This document shows, piece after piece, positions 17,360 to 26,579 of a stretch of DNA of 33,541 nucleotides. Under the pieces are notes generated by a model, which was not told the DNA's origin, made no database searches, and worked only from the letters and a program-made list of their open reading frames with translations. A program made the position numbers and the translations under genes. This DNA is from Lachnospiraceae bacterium (GTDB lineage Bacteria > Bacillota > Clostridia > Lachnospirales > Lachnospiraceae), in the NCBI GenBank assembly GCA_021770245.1, contig JAETRI010000040.1, positions 1-33,541 of the forward strand. The letters are read 5' to 3'. Position 1 is the stretch's first letter. The number at the start of each line of letters is the position of its first letter.

Positions 17360-17953
17360 CTAGAAAAGCCGGAAAACCCACTTCAAAAGGATCGGGTTGA
17401 GATAGCCTTCCACCACACAGCCCGCCGCCAGGAATGCCAGGGCTAAAAGGAGCTTTCCGCTCTTATTCAAAAGCTCCGGCCGATAATTCCCTCCTCCGCC
17501 CCCCATCCTGCGGCTTATGACGCACCAGCGAAAAAGCATGAGATAGGCAGGGACCAGGAAAAGAGCCTGCGGGAAAATCCCTCCCGCAAATAAAAGGACG
17601 CCTCTGATTCCATAGCGCAGGGAAAGCACCGATAAAACCACTCCCGCACAAAAGCCGCTCCATACCAGATAGAGGCATACCGCCAGGCTGCCTGCTCCCG
17701 CCACCGCCAGGAGAACCAGAAGTACGGCGGGCCGGAAACGTTCCTTCAGACAATACAAGAGCAGACGCATCCGATCCGGTTCCAGGGTGCCTATCCGCTG
17801 CAGGCTCATCAGATCCAGAAAGGCGCTGCCTCCCACCAGTCTCTCCCATCCGGCATAAATCAGGATAAGACCTGCTATGAAGCCGCCCGTAAACAGAAAA
17901 AACGCCCTGTTATAAAATCTGGCATCCGCCAGGCTTTTTCTCTCCACCCGCAC
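17360..17953 (-). CDS. spoIIM: Stage II sporulation protein M
   Basis: A 197-aa polytopic membrane protein with five or so hydrophobic segments, matching SpoIIM (DUF95 family) in overall layout: a basic N-terminus and a first helix near residues 17-33, then LVWSGFCAGVVLSVLSLRYG, then FAGGIFPQALFLVPAY, the recognisable family core. In Bacillus SpoIIM works with SpoIID and SpoIIP in peptidoglycan remodelling during forespore engulfment. The start is GTG at 17953 with TTAAGGAT upstream; a second GTG two codons on is possible. It lies downstream of the Nudix gene (70 bp), possibly cotranscribed. Its presence supports a spore-forming host. Confidence 0.85.
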   Translation of the reverse strand: MRVERKSLADARFYNRAFFLFTGGFIAGLILIYAGWERLVGGSAFLDLMSLQRIGTLEPDRMRLLLYCLKERFRPAVLLVLLAVAGAGSLAVCLYLVWSGFCAGVVLSVLSLRYGIRGVLLFAGGIFPQALFLVPAYLMLFRWCVISRRMGGGGGNYRPELLNKSGKLLLALAFLAAGCVVEGYLNPILLKWVFRLF

Positions 17954-18023
17954 TTACATCCTTAACCGTTTTTACAATCATATGCGGTCCAAAGCGTACC
18001 TATGCCCTCCTTCCGGAGCGCCG

Positions 18024-18563
18024 TCAGGAGTGGTATTTGGCCCGGTAACTCATAATCGCCGAAATGGTCTTGGAATCCTCAATCTCCCCGCTCAATATTT
18101 TTCCGCACAATTCCTCCACCGTATAGGCTTCCACATGGATAAATTCGTCCTCATCCAGATGCTGATGCCCGGGTTTCAGATCCGTAGCCACATAGATATC
18201 TATTTTTTCATTACAGAAGGCTACCGTGGTGCGGATGGTGATCAGCCATTCCATCCCTCCGGCCACATATCCCGTCTCTTCCTCCAATTCCCGGGCGGCC
18301 GCATCCTTTGTCGGCTCATCCGCCCCGTTCAGCCCTCCGGCCGGTATCTCCAGCGTATATCTGTCAAGGGCATTGCGATACTGGCGAACCATCAAAAGCT
18401 TTCCGTCCGCCCGTACGGGAACCACCGCTGCAGCTCCCTGGTGCCTGATGAAATCCCATTGAACCACATTCCCGTTCGGCACCTGAATTGTATCCTTATA
18501 AAAATCAACAATGGAACCTTTATATACCAGTTTTCTTTCCAAACGCTTAAATTCTTCAGCCAT
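18024..18563 (-). CDS. Nudix hydrolase, ADP-ribose pyrophosphatase type
   Basis: A 179-aa Nudix hydrolase. The Nudix box is complete: GLNGADEPTKDAAA then RELEEETGY, giving the G-x5-E-x7-REUxEExGU pattern that binds divalent metal. The upstream part VPVRADGKLLMVRQYR and the EIPAGG turn just before the box are typical of the NudF/ADP-ribose pyrophosphatase group, which splits ADP-ribose into AMP and ribose 5-phosphate. GGGAGGAAAG immediately precedes the ATG. Located between rny, behind a terminator, and spoIIM. No own promoter was clear. Substrate preference is inferred from family resemblance only. Confidence 0.92.
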   Translation of the reverse strand: MAEEFKRLERKLVYKGSIVDFYKDTIQVPNGNVVQWDFIRHQGAAAVVPVRADGKLLMVRQYRNALDRYTLEIPAGGLNGADEPTKDAAARELEEETGYVAGGMEWLITIRTTVAFCNEKIDIYVATDLKPGHQHLDEDEFIHVEAYTVEELCGKILSGEIEDSKTISAIMSYRAKYHS

Positions 18564-18640
18564 CTTTCCTCCCGCTCCAAATCCTGCCGTCCTTTCGGAA
18601 TTCGCACAATCTCTCCCGTCATGCCGCCCTCAGATGTTAC

Positions 18641-18673
18641 AAAAGCCCTGCAGGATAAACCTGCAAGGCTTTT
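18641..18673 (-). terminator. Terminator after rny
   Basis: A 14-bp stem with one mismatch (AAAAGCCCTGCAGG / CCTGCAAGGCTTTT) and a 5-nt loop, beginning six bases beyond the rny stop. T runs occur on both strands, so it can work in both directions. Confidence 0.8.
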
Positions 18674-18678
18674 CATCA

Positions 18679-20226
18679 CTATTTCGCGTAATCAGAAACT
18701 CGGCTCTCTCTTATGACATTGACCTTAATCTGTCCCGGATATTCCAAATCCGCTTCTATTGCTTTGGAAATATCCCGAGCCATCAATACCATATCCGCAT
18801 CCGATACCTGTTCCGGAATCACCATGACACGAATCTCTCTTCCCGCCTGAATAGCAAAAGATTTATCCACACCTTTGAAATTGTTTGCAATCTCTTCCAG
18901 CTGCGTCAGCCTGCTGGTATAGGTCTCCAGGGTCTCTCTTCTGGCCCCTGGCCTCGCCGCCGAAATCGTATCGGCTGCCTGAATAATGCACGCCACCAGA
19001 GTATTCGGCTCCACATCCCCATGATGGGATTCCACGGCATTGACCACCGTGGCAGATTCCTTATACTTTTTACAAAGCTCCACACCAAGCTGAATATGGG
19101 ATCCTTCCATTTCATGATCCACTGCCTTACCGATATCATGCAGCAGGCCGGCACGTTTGGACATTCTCATATCGAGCCCCAGCTCCGACGCAAGAAGGCC
19201 GGATAGCTGCGCCACCTCTATGGAATGCTTTAACGCATTCTGCCCGTAGCTTGTCCTGAACTTTAATTTCCCGAGAAGCTTGACGAGTTCCGGATGGATA
19301 CCGTGGATACCGACTTCCAGTACCGCGGCCTCTCCTTCTTCCTTTATCATCACTTCCACTTCACGCTGTGCCTTTTCCACCATTTCTTCGATTCTTGCCG
19401 GGTGGATCCGGCCGTCAACGATCAGCTTCTCAAGCGCGATTCTCGCCACTTCCCTTCTGATCGGATCAAAGGAAGACAAAATAACCGCTTCCGGCGTATC
19501 GTCTATAATCAGATCCACACCGGTAAGTGTCTCCAGCGTTCTTATATTCCGCCCTTCCCTTCCGATGATCCTTCCTTTCATCTCATCGTTGGGAAGCTGT
19601 ACAACGGATATGGTCGCCTCTGCCACATGATCGGCCGCACATCTTTGAATTGCGGTCACCACATATTCCCGGGCTTTCTTGTCCGCTTCTTCTTTGGCCC
19701 TACTTTCCATATCCTTGATCATTACAGCAGATTCATGCTTTACTTCATCTTCAACAATTTTCAGCAAATAATCTTTTGCCTGTTCGGAGGTTAAACCTGA
19801 GATTCGTTCCAGTTCCTGTACCCTTTGCTCGTTCAGCTTCGCAATCTCCGATTTCTGCTTCGCCAGCGCCTCTTCCCTGGCTGTCAGCGCGGATTCCTTT
19901 TTCTCAATGGCGTCCGCTTTCTTGTCGATGTTCTCTTCTTTCTGCTGCACCCTGCGTTCAAAGCGCTGCACTTCATTCCTGCGTTCCCTGATTTCCTTGT
20001 CAAGTTCATTTTTCGCGCGAATGGACTCTTCCTTTACTTCCAAAAGCCCTTCCCGCTTTTTGGCTTCCGCCGCCTTCACAGCATCGTCAATGATCTCTCT
20101 TGCCTTGTCTTCGGCATTGCCGATTTTGGTCTCAGTTTCCTTCTTCCTATATGCAGAAGTCGCTGCAAATGTTACAGGAATAGAAATCGCTAATGTGACC
20201 GCTACTGCTAACACATAATAAAGCAT
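18679..20226 (-). CDS. rny: Ribonuclease Y
   Basis: A 515-aa membrane-anchored endoribonuclease that starts mRNA decay in Firmicutes. An N-terminal transmembrane helix ([18 protein letters not shown]) is followed by a long charged coiled coil to about residue 200, the KH domain with [19 protein letters not shown], and the HD domain with [19 protein letters not shown] and the following [10 protein letters not shown]. The ATG at 20226 is preferred, 11 bases after AAGGAGG. A GTG four codons earlier overlaps that ribosome binding site and is unlikely. It has its own consensus promoter just after recX. Length is normal at about 520 aa. Confidence 0.97.
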   Translation of the reverse strand: MLYYVLAVAVTLAISIPVTFAATSAYRKKETETKIGNAEDKAREIIDDAVKAAEAKKREGLLEVKEESIRAKNELDKEIRERRNEVQRFERRVQQKEENIDKKADAIEKKESALTAREEALAKQKSEIAKLNEQRVQELERISGLTSEQAKDYLLKIVEDEVKHESAVMIKDMESRAKEEADKKAREYVVTAIQRCAADHVAEATISVVQLPNDEMKGRIIGREGRNIRTLETLTGVDLIIDDTPEAVILSSFDPIRREVARIALEKLIVDGRIHPARIEEMVEKAQREVEVMIKEEGEAAVLEVGIHGIHPELVKLLGKLKFRTSYGQNALKHSIEVAQLSGLLASELGLDMRMSKRAGLLHDIGKAVDHEMEGSHIQLGVELCKKYKESATVVNAVESHHGDVEPNTLVACIIQAADTISAARPGARRETLETYTSRLTQLEEIANNFKGVDKSFAIQAGREIRVMVIPEQVSDADMVLMARDISKAIEADLEYPGQIKVNVIRESRVSDYAK

Positions 20227-20325
20227 AGACAGGAGCACCTCCTTATTAAATTTTCATTGTGCGAATATCTGTTATAGAATGTATGTAAAGACAAACATTC
20301 TTATAAGCGATGATACAACAGTTCA

Positions 20326-20354
20326 ATTTTAATAAATATGGGGTGTTCTGTCAA
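20326..20354 (-). promoter_or_regulatory. Promoter of rny
   Basis: TTGACA and TAAAAT on the minus strand with 17 bp between them, about 100 bases before the rny start. Strong sigma-A match. Confidence 0.8.
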
Positions 20355-20379
20355 GTGCTAAAGTACATATTTGACAAAT

Positions 20380-20988
20380 TTAACAGTCCATAGCCTGTCT
20401 GATCTTCTCCGGCGAAAAACCCTTGCGGTACAAGAAAGCCTGCATCCGCTGTTTTTCTTTATAATCCGCCTCCGAAGGATCATAATTCCTGCGCTCCAGC
20501 AGGCGGCGGATCATGCGTTCCTCATTCTGTTCCCCTTCCTGCTCCTGTACTTCCTCCACTGCCTGTCTGATCGTTTCCCGGTCCACGCCTCTTCGTGCCA
20601 AATCCTCCTCTATCCTTCTCAGGCTCCTGGTTTCCAGATGATCCTCCACATAGCTCCTCGCATAGGCTGCATCGTCCAGATAGCCGAAGGATTCCACATA
20701 GGCGAGCGCATTCTCCATAACGGATTCCGGATATCTGCCCTGGCGAAGCTTATCCAGCAGCTGTTTCCTGGTATAGGGCCGCGCCTGCAGCAAATTCATA
20801 CAGCGAAGCCTGGCCCTATGGGGAAGCAGGACATGCATAATTTCCGCATAGACGTCCGGAGGCAGCTCTTCTTCCTCCTTAATGCCATATTTACGCAGTT
20901 CCCCCTTGTATAATACAAAAGCAAATTCTCCGTCGAGAAAGACCGCACATTTTTTTGCCGTCACGGTTTCCGTTTGAGTAACTGTCAT
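20380..20988 (-). CDS. recX: RecA regulator RecX
   Basis: A 202-aa helical protein of the RecX family, which binds the RecA filament and modulates its activity. It shows the three-helix repeats typical of the family, for example LLQARPYTRKQLLDKLRQGRY split as LLQARPYTRKQLLDKL and the following ALAYVESFGYLDDAAYARSYV, then RIEEDLARRGVDRETI. GGGAG lies upstream of two consecutive ATG codons; the second (20988) has better spacing, the first (20991) is possible. It follows recA by 54 bp on the same strand and is probably part of the same SOS-controlled transcript. Confidence 0.93.
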   Translation of the reverse strand: MTVTQTETVTAKKCAVFLDGEFAFVLYKGELRKYGIKEEEELPPDVYAEIMHVLLPHRARLRCMNLLQARPYTRKQLLDKLRQGRYPESVMENALAYVESFGYLDDAAYARSYVEDHLETRSLRRIEEDLARRGVDRETIRQAVEEVQEQEGEQNEERMIRRLLERRNYDPSEADYKEKQRMQAFLYRKGFSPEKIRQAMDC

Positions 20989-21042
20989 CATTTGCTCCCA
21001 TCTGCGCGCAAAGCATGCATACAAATCAAGGGGATCGAAAAT

Positions 21043-22221
21043 TTAAATTTCGTCCATCCCGGCTTCCGTTTCTTCCCTGTCTTCCGATTCTTCCTCCGGC
21101 TGCGCTTCTTCGTTCCCTTCCTTTGCCGCATCTTCTTCATCGGCGGAAGGCTGTGCCACATCCTCCTGCTTCTTTCCCTGGTTCAGGTTATAGTGCTCCC
21201 TTACCTTGCGCTCCACCTCGTCAAATACTTCCGGATGTTCCTTCAGGTAATTCTTGGCATTTTCGCGGCCCTGGCCGATCTTATTGTTTTCATAGGCGAA
21301 CCAGGCCCCGCTTTTATTGATGATATTCAGGTTGGTCGCCACATCGAGCATATCCCCCACCCGGGAAATCCCTTCGCCGAACATGATATCGAATTCCGCT
21401 TCCTTAAACGGAGGCGCAATCTTATTCTTGACCACCTTTATCCGGGTACGGTTGCCGATTATCTCCCCGCTCTGCTTCAGGGCTTCTATCTTACGCACAT
21501 CCAGCCGTATGGTGGAATAGAATTTCAGAGCACGTCCGCCCGTGGTAGTCTCCGGGTTTCCGTATACCACACCCACCTTCTCTCTGAGCTGATTGATGAA
21601 AATGACGGTGCAGTTGGACTTGCTGATCACGGCGGTGAGTTTACGCAGCGCCTGGGACATCAGCCTGGCTTGCAGGCCCACATGGGAATCCCCCATATCC
21701 CCGTCTATCTCCGCCTTCGGCACGAGCGCCGCAACGGAGTCCACCACCACGATATCAATTGCGCCGGAACGTACCATCGTCTCCGTGATTTCCAGAGCCT
21801 GTTCCCCGTTATCCGGCTGGGAAATATAAAGATTATCGATATCGACCCCTATGTTCCTGGCATAGACGGGATCCAGCGCATGCTCCGCGTCTATAAAGCC
21901 CGCTATACCGCCCCGTTTCTGTACTTCGGCGATCATATGCAGCGTAACGGTGGTCTTACCGCTGGATTCCGGACCGTATATCTCCACGATCCTGCCCTTC
22001 GGGATCCCGCCCAGCCCAAGAGCGATATCCAGGCTGAGGGAGCCGGTAGGCGTCGTTTCCACGTTCATCTGGCTGGCCGGATCCCCCAGCTTCATGACCG
22101 CTCCCTTGCCGTACTGCTTTTCAATCTGGGAAAGTGCCGCATCCAGCGCTTTCATCTTATCGTCCTTCTCTTTTAATTTTTCCTTTTCCCTTATTTTTTC
22201 TTTTTCTTTTCCTGCAGCCAT
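21043..22221 (-). CDS. recA: Recombinase RecA
   Basis: A 392-aa recombinase for homologous strand exchange and SOS activation. Walker A GPESSGKT is at residues 83-90; [14 protein letters not shown] (Walker B), the L1 region [27 protein letters not shown] and the L2 region with [15 protein letters not shown] are intact. A lysine/glutamate-rich extension occupies residues 4-22 before the usual core start (MKALDAAL); AAGGAG correctly placed before the first ATG supports its translation. The C-terminus is a long acidic tail, as in other RecA proteins. Two SOS boxes overlap its promoter. recX follows. Confidence 0.99.
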   Translation of the reverse strand: MAAGKEKEKIREKEKLKEKDDKMKALDAALSQIEKQYGKGAVMKLGDPASQMNVETTPTGSLSLDIALGLGGIPKGRIVEIYGPESSGKTTVTLHMIAEVQKRGGIAGFIDAEHALDPVYARNIGVDIDNLYISQPDNGEQALEITETMVRSGAIDIVVVDSVAALVPKAEIDGDMGDSHVGLQARLMSQALRKLTAVISKSNCTVIFINQLREKVGVVYGNPETTTGGRALKFYSTIRLDVRKIEALKQSGEIIGNRTRIKVVKNKIAPPFKEAEFDIMFGEGISRVGDMLDVATNLNIINKSGAWFAYENNKIGQGRENAKNYLKEHPEVFDEVERKVREHYNLNQGKKQEDVAQPSADEEDAAKEGNEEAQPEEESEDREETEAGMDEI

Positions 22222-22236
22222 ACTCTTCTCCTTTTC

Positions 22237-22250
22237 AGAACGGATGTTCT
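22237..22250. promoter_or_regulatory. LexA/SOS box 1 of recA
   Basis: AGAACGGATGTTCT, a perfect GAAC-N4-GTTC Cheo-type box with a further matching base pair on each side. It lies between the predicted transcription start and the recA ribosome binding site, so bound LexA would block elongation or initiation. Confidence 0.8.
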
Positions 22251-22259
22251 CTACGCACT

Positions 22260-22288
22260 ATAATAAAACATCTGTTCGTATTTGTCAA
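22260..22288 (-). promoter_or_regulatory. recA promoter
   Basis: TTGACA and TATTAT on the minus strand with 17 bp between them. An SOS box fills the spacer and another lies just downstream, the arrangement expected for LexA repression. Confidence 0.85.
22266..22277. promoter_or_regulatory. LexA/SOS box 2 inside recA promoter spacer
   Basis: AAACATCTGTTC (minus strand GAACAGATGTTT) matches GAAC-N4-GTTC at 7 of 8 fixed bases. It occupies the region between -35 and -10. Confidence 0.6.
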
Positions 22289-22299
22289 TTCCCAAGTTC

Positions 22300-22635
22300 T
22301 GTTTCAGAATAACATTCTCACTGTCCCATAAACCTCCCAGTACCATCTTCTCCTTTCCGATTTCACTTTTTGTCCATCGCCGGGACTTGCCAGACGGCGG
22401 ACCGGCCCAAGGATTCTGCCGCTTTTGGCCATACGAAAGAAACGCCTGACGACAGGCCTTCCTGAAAACACTTAATTTATCGTTTTCCGAGAAAAATTTG
22501 GCGATATGCCCGATACAGAGTCTCCGGCGCCTCTGTCTGCAGAACCCCGGCCGATAGGACAGGGAATTTCTTGTTTTATTTTATCATATTCCCGGAAAAA
22601 AATCCACGAAAAATTTCCGGTTCCGGCAAACTTTA
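22300..22635. other. Noncoding stretch upstream of recA
   Basis: About 335 bases without a supported gene. Only small inverted repeats were seen, such as GGGAAT/ATTCCC at the ends of an AT-rich segment near 22562-22597. Short open frames here have no ribosome binding site and unlikely composition. Nothing assignable. Confidence 0.4.
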
Positions 22636-22644
22636 TGGTATAAT
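22636..22644 (+). promoter_or_regulatory. Extended -10 promoter of the DUF1349 gene
   Basis: TGGTATAAT, a perfect -10 with the extended TG element; the -35 is poor. It resembles the promoters at 7175 and 26687. It gives a leader of about 160 nt that contains a large palindrome. Confidence 0.65.
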
Positions 22645-22687
22645 GTGATCGGACACGATTCCGGCCCCGGACAAAACCAAGCCACGG

Positions 22688-22766
22688 CAAACGCATGAAT
22701 GGGCCTGCGGCTCTGCGCCGCATGGCCAGGCGGGGGCGCAGAGCCGCAGGCCCATTCATGCGTTTG
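22688..22766. repeat. Perfect 32-bp palindrome (dispersed repeat copy A)
   Basis: Arms 22688-22719 and 22735-22766 are exact reverse complements around a 15-nt loop. The outer part is CAAACGCATGAATGG and continues GCCTGCGG, then CTCTGCGCC. Half copies occur at 25519-25542, 13525-13552 and, more diverged, 26622-26645. It lies in the transcribed leader between promoter and ribosome binding site of the DUF1349 gene. Confidence 0.9.
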
Positions 22767-22811
22767 TCGCAAAACAAAGCGCCGTCCCATTGACGGCGGA
22801 AAGGAGTATCA

Positions 22812-23420
22812 ATGAACCTGAAGGATTTTCAATGGCTGAGGGAGCCGCAGGACTATCAGATCGGAGAGGACAGGATCGAGATAACCACAAAACCGCATAC
22901 CGATCTGTGGCAGAGAACCTATTACCATTTCCGCAACGACAATGCGCCCCTCCTGCAGACGGAAACGCAGGAAAAATATTTTAGCTTTGTGGTAAAAACG
23001 GAGTTCCAGGAGAGCCATCACCGCTTCGACCAATGCGGTATCGTTATGTACCTGGACAGCGACAACTGGCTGAAGGCCTCCATCGAATATGAAAATGACG
23101 AATATCAGCATTTGGGGAGCGTCGTAACCAACCACGGGTATTCGGACTGGGCCACAACGGCCATCGATGCTTCCATTAAATCCATGTGGTATCGGTTGAG
23201 CAGGAGGGAAGACGATTTCTGTATCGAATGCTCCTCCGACGGAATTTCCTTTCGTCAGATGCGGGTCTGCCATATGTACGAAGGGAAGGAAACGATCCGG
23301 TTCGGGATCTATGCCTGTTCCCCGGAGGATTCTTCCTTCCGGGCGGTATTTACCCATATGAGGATGACCGAGTGCCAATGGAAGGCTCATGACGGGCAGC
23401 AGCCGGATGAGGAAGGCTGA
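22812..23420 (+). CDS. DUF1349 domain protein
   Basis: A 202-aa soluble protein of the DUF1349 type, a concanavalin-A-like beta-sandwich family. The recognisable stretch runs from FSFVVKTEFQESHHRFDQCG through IVMYLDSDNWLKASIEYEND to DFCIECSSDGISFRQMRV and the end FGIYACSPEDSSF. There is no signal peptide, so it acts in the cytoplasm. The family includes yeast YKL133C-like and bacterial proteins annotated as regulators of enolase, but no activity is established and I do not assign one. AAAGGAG precedes the ATG. Monocistronic, with a promoter at 22636, a large palindrome in its leader and a terminator after it. Confidence 0.85.
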   Translation: MNLKDFQWLREPQDYQIGEDRIEITTKPHTDLWQRTYYHFRNDNAPLLQTETQEKYFSFVVKTEFQESHHRFDQCGIVMYLDSDNWLKASIEYENDEYQHLGSVVTNHGYSDWATTAIDASIKSMWYRLSRREDDFCIECSSDGISFRQMRVCHMYEGKETIRFGIYACSPEDSSFRAVFTHMRMTECQWKAHDGQQPDEEG

Positions 23421-23449
23421 GGCCCACGCCCCATTTAATGATTCCGAAA

Positions 23450-23500
23450 CCTGCCTTCGGCGTCAGGCAATGGGTCCTATTGCCGTCTGCCGGAGGCAGG
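23450..23500 (+). terminator. Terminator after the DUF1349 gene
   Basis: Outer arms CCTGCCTTCGGC / GCCGGAGGCAGG (one mismatch) and inner arms GGCAAT / ATTGCC, followed on the plus strand by GATGCATTTTT. It lies between the convergent DUF1349 and leuD genes and could serve both. Confidence 0.65.
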
Positions 23501-23509
23501 GATGCATTT

Positions 23510-23998
23510 TTATCTGTTGTTGATGTAATTCACGAGCCCCTCTGCATCGATAATCCTCTGCATGAATTCCGGGAAAGCCTGCCCCTGATAGGAGGTTTTC
23601 TTCGTCACGTCCGTGATGGTGCCCGTATCAAAGTCCACTTCCACCTCGTCGCCCGCCTCAATGGCCGCGGCCGCCTCCGGGCATTCGATGATGGGAAGGC
23701 CGATATTAATGGCATTCCGATAGAAAATCCGGGCAAAAGTCTCTGCGATCACGCAGCTCACGCCGGCCGCTTTTATGGCAATGGGCGCATGTTCTCTGGA
23801 AGAACCACAGCCGAAATTCTTTTCCGCCACGATGATATCTCCCTTCTTTACCCGGCGGATAAATTCTTTGTCGATATCTTCCATACAGTGAGCAGCCAGC
23901 TCCGCCGGATCCGAAGAGTTCAGATAACGGGCCGGAATGATCACATCCGTATCAATATTATCGCCGTATTTAAATACGGTTCCCTTTGCATTCTTCAT
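23510..23998 (-). CDS. leuD: 3-isopropylmalate dehydratase small subunit
   Basis: A 162-aa subunit that, with LeuC, isomerises 2-isopropylmalate to 3-isopropylmalate in leucine synthesis. The aconitase swivel-domain motifs are present: [19 protein letters not shown] at the start, then [15 protein letters not shown] and [12 protein letters not shown]. The ATG at 23998 is preferred because GGGAG lies five bases upstream; the earlier ATG at 24010 forms part of that ribosome binding site. It follows leuC by 70 bp on the same strand. Length is typical of the bacterial short-form LeuD. Confidence 0.97.
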   Translation of the reverse strand: MKNAKGTVFKYGDNIDTDVIIPARYLNSSDPAELAAHCMEDIDKEFIRRVKKGDIIVAEKNFGCGSSREHAPIAIKAAGVSCVIAETFARIFYRNAINIGLPIIECPEAAAAIEAGDEVEVDFDTGTITDVTKKTSYQGQAFPEFMQRIIDAEGLVNYINNR

Positions 23999-24068
23999 AT
24001 TTACTCCCATCTGCCCGCTTTAGCAGGCGTAAAATTACGGTTTCAAGCGGTCGGTTCTTTTCATGCGG

Positions 24069-25331
24069 TCAAAGCTCCCCGGGCCAGGAAATCTTTCCGG
24101 TTACGGCGCTCGCCGCCGCCACCGCAGGGCTTGCCAGATAAATTTCGGAATCCACGTGTCCCATCCGGCCCACAAAGTTCCTGTTCGTGGTCGATACACA
24201 GCGTTCGCCCGCAGCCAGTACCCCCATGTATCCGCCGAGACAGGGACCGCAGGTGGGCGTGCTGACCACGGCGCCCGCTTCAATGAAAATCTTCAAAAGC
24301 CCTTCCTCCATTGCCTGCAGGTAGATCGACTGGGTTGCCGGAATGACGATACAGCGGACGCCCTTTGCCACATGTTTTCCCTGAAGGATCCCGGCCGCGC
24401 AGCGGATATCCTCGATCCGCCCATTGGTACAGGAACCGATCACCACCTGGTCGATACGGATATCCTCCGTAATTTCGTCAATGGTCTTTGTATTTTCCGG
24501 CAGATGCGGGAAGGCAACGGTAGGCCGGAGTGCGGACAGGTCGATTTCTATCTTCTCATCATATACCGCATCCTCGTCCGCCTCGTACACGACGGGGGTT
24601 TTGGCGGAATGTTCCTTCATATAGGAAGCCGCCTGCGCGTCCACCGGGAATATGCCGTTCTTCGCCCCGGCTTCGATCGCCATATTGGCAATGGTGAAAC
24701 GGTCGTCCATATTCAGGCTGGAGACACCGTCCCCCGTGAACTCAAGGGATTTATAGAGAGCTCCGTCCACTCCGATTTTCCCGATCAAATGCAGGATCAC
24801 GTCCTTTCCGCTGACCCACCGAGGCAGGCTGCCCGTAAGTACGACCTTTATCGCGCCGGGCACCTTGAACCAGGCCTTGCCCGTTGCCATCCCCGCCGCC
24901 ATATCCGTGCTTCCCACACCGGTGGAAAAAGCACCCAGCGCTCCATAAGTACAGGTGTGGGAATCCGCTCCGATCACCACATCCCCGGCCACCACCAGGC
25001 CTTTTTCCGGCAGCAGGGCATGTTCGATTCCCATTTCCCCTACCTCAAAATAATTCGTAATCTCGTTACGGTAGGCGAATTCCCTCACGCACTTACAATG
25101 CTCCGCGGACTTGATATCCTTGTTCGGCACGAAATGATCCGGCACCAGCGCAATTTTATCCTTATCAAAAACGCCGTCCACCTTCATTTTTTCCATTTCC
25201 TTGATCGCTACAGGGCTGGTAATATCGTTGCCAAGCACCAGATCCAGACCGGCTTCGATCAGCTGGCCCGCAGCTACCGTCTCCAGGCCGGCATGGGCCG
25301 CCAAGATCTTCTGTGTCATTGTCATTCCCAT
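24069..25331 (-). CDS. leuC: 3-isopropylmalate dehydratase large subunit
   Basis: A 420-aa [4Fe-4S] subunit of isopropylmalate isomerase, with the motifs [33 protein letters not shown] and [12 protein letters not shown] that carry the three cluster cysteines. It is of the shorter, archaeal/Clostridial HACN-like type (about 420 aa rather than 466), which can be confused with homoaconitase; next to leuD, leucine synthesis is the likely role. GGAGG precedes the ATG at 25331. The Fe-S cluster depends on machinery like the nifS-nifU genes in this window. Divergent from a LysR regulator. Confidence 0.96.
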   Translation of the reverse strand: MGMTMTQKILAAHAGLETVAAGQLIEAGLDLVLGNDITSPVAIKEMEKMKVDGVFDKDKIALVPDHFVPNKDIKSAEHCKCVREFAYRNEITNYFEVGEMGIEHALLPEKGLVVAGDVVIGADSHTCTYGALGAFSTGVGSTDMAAGMATGKAWFKVPGAIKVVLTGSLPRWVSGKDVILHLIGKIGVDGALYKSLEFTGDGVSSLNMDDRFTIANMAIEAGAKNGIFPVDAQAASYMKEHSAKTPVVYEADEDAVYDEKIEIDLSALRPTVAFPHLPENTKTIDEITEDIRIDQVVIGSCTNGRIEDIRCAAGILQGKHVAKGVRCIVIPATQSIYLQAMEEGLLKIFIEAGAVVSTPTCGPCLGGYMGVLAAGERCVSTTNRNFVGRMGHVDSEIYLASPAVAAASAVTGKISWPGEL

Positions 25332-25427
25332 CTCGTTTCCTCCATTTCCGTGACAGGGCCTTTGGGCCCTTCTGATATCCTCAGTGTATCACAGGAATAC
25401 CGCCCGGAAAAATATTTAATCTTCATA

Positions 25428-25456
25428 TTTACTATAAACAATAGTTATATTATAAT
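25428..25456 (+). promoter_or_regulatory. Predicted promoter of the lysR gene
   Basis: TTTACT and TATAAT on the plus strand with 17 bp between them. The leader to the ATG at 25599 is about 135 nt and carries a dispersed repeat half-copy. Confidence 0.5.
25431..25445. promoter_or_regulatory. Candidate LysR-type operator
   Basis: ACTATAAACAATAGT, a dyad with 5-bp perfect arms and a 5-nt centre, lies in the AT-rich gap between leuC and lysR and overlaps the lysR promoter. Its size fits a LysR half-site pair. Binding is inferred only from position and symmetry. Confidence 0.4.
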
Positions 25457-25518
25457 TTAACAAAATGCATATAAGTTATGGAAGAGCCACCATGAATTCC
25501 TGCACAGTACTCCCCAGG

Positions 25519-25542
25519 ACAAACGCATGAATGGCCCTGCGG
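25519..25542 (+). repeat. Dispersed palindromic-repeat half-copy B
   Basis: ACAAACGCATGAATGG followed by CCCTGCGG, matching one arm of the palindrome at 22688-22766 with one or two differences. It lies in the leader of the lysR gene without a matching second arm. Confidence 0.8.
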
Positions 25543-25598
25543 CGGTGGAATGGTGGTTCATTTGTACGCGTGCGAAAGTACGCAGATGGGAGCCGTCT

Positions 25599-26561
25599 AT
25601 GGAACAAAATCTAAACCTCTATCATATTTTCGTCACCGTTGCCAGATGCCGTAATATATCCGGGGCGGCCAGGGAGCTTTACATCAGCCAGCCCGCCATC
25701 AGTAAAGCCATCTCCCGCCTGGAACAGAACCTGGATACCACCCTTTTTGTACGGTCTTCCCGGGGCGTTAAGCTCACCGAGGCAGGCGAACTCCTTTACC
25801 GTCAGGCGGAAAGCGCCTTTCATGCCATCAGCCAGGGGGAAGAACAGCTAAAAAAGATCCGGGAACTGGGTATCGGCCATCTGTCCATCGGCGTAAGCGC
25901 GACTCTGTGCAAATATGTCCTCCTGCCCTATCTGAGCCGTTTTACGCGGGAAAATCCCCATATCCAAATATCTATTTCCTGCCAGTCCACCTATCAGACC
26001 ATGCAGGCCCTTGAAGACGAAACGGTGGATGTGGGACTGATCGGTGAAAACGACCGTCTCGAACGTCTCTCCTTCCACCCGATCTTGGAAATCGAGGATA
26101 TTTTTGTATGTACCTCACGGTATCTGGATAACTTACGTAAGCGGCTCCCCCTTTCCGAAAACAGGCCTTTCGTCCATCCCGGCCAGGACTGCGGTGCAAA
26201 GACGGCAGACCCCCTCTCCCATTCCTCCGCCGAAATCGTACGCAGCTCCACCCTGATGATGCTGGACAAGGAAAATATCACCCGACAATACGTGGACAAA
26301 TATCTGGCATTGGAAGATATCACTCCGGCCCAGATCCTGGAGGCCACGTCCATGGATCTGCTCATCGACTTTGCCCGGATCGATCTGGGAATCGCCTGCG
26401 TCATAAGGAACTTCGTACAGGAGGAACTGGATTCCGGGAAATTGCTCCGCCTTCCCATGCCGCTCTCCATCCCCCCGCGCAGCGTCGGATTTGCCCGTCT
26501 GAAGGGAATCACGCCCTCCCCCTCCGTCCGCAAATTCCTGGAGTTCTGCGAAATCCCTTAA
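25599..26561 (+). CDS. LysR-family transcriptional regulator
   Basis: A 320-aa regulator with the N-terminal winged helix-turn-helix (about residues 1-60: LYHIFVTVARCRNISGAARE, then LYISQPAISKAISRLEQNL and TTLFVRSSRGVKLTEAG), followed by a LysR substrate-binding domain with GHLSIGVSATLCKYVLLPYL. The ATG at 25599 has GGGAG six bases upstream; the longer frame from 25527 runs through a dispersed repeat and is rejected. It is divergent from leuC-leuD, the classical arrangement of a LysR activator and its target, so it may sense a leucine-pathway intermediate such as 2-isopropylmalate, as LeuO/CysB-type regulators do. The target is inferred from position. Confidence 0.92.
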   Translation: MEQNLNLYHIFVTVARCRNISGAARELYISQPAISKAISRLEQNLDTTLFVRSSRGVKLTEAGELLYRQAESAFHAISQGEEQLKKIRELGIGHLSIGVSATLCKYVLLPYLSRFTRENPHIQISISCQSTYQTMQALEDETVDVGLIGENDRLERLSFHPILEIEDIFVCTSRYLDNLRKRLPLSENRPFVHPGQDCGAKTADPLSHSSAEIVRSSTLMMLDKENITRQYVDKYLALEDITPAQILEATSMDLLIDFARIDLGIACVIRNFVQEELDSGKLLRLPMPLSIPPRSVGFARLKGITPSPSVRKFLEFCEIP

Positions 26562-26579
26562 AATCAGCCCGGGCGGCGT

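Noticed and set aside
25332-25430. T-box or leader-peptide control of leuCD
   Set aside because: No T-box core, no run of leucine codons and no terminator/antiterminator pair was found in the short leader.
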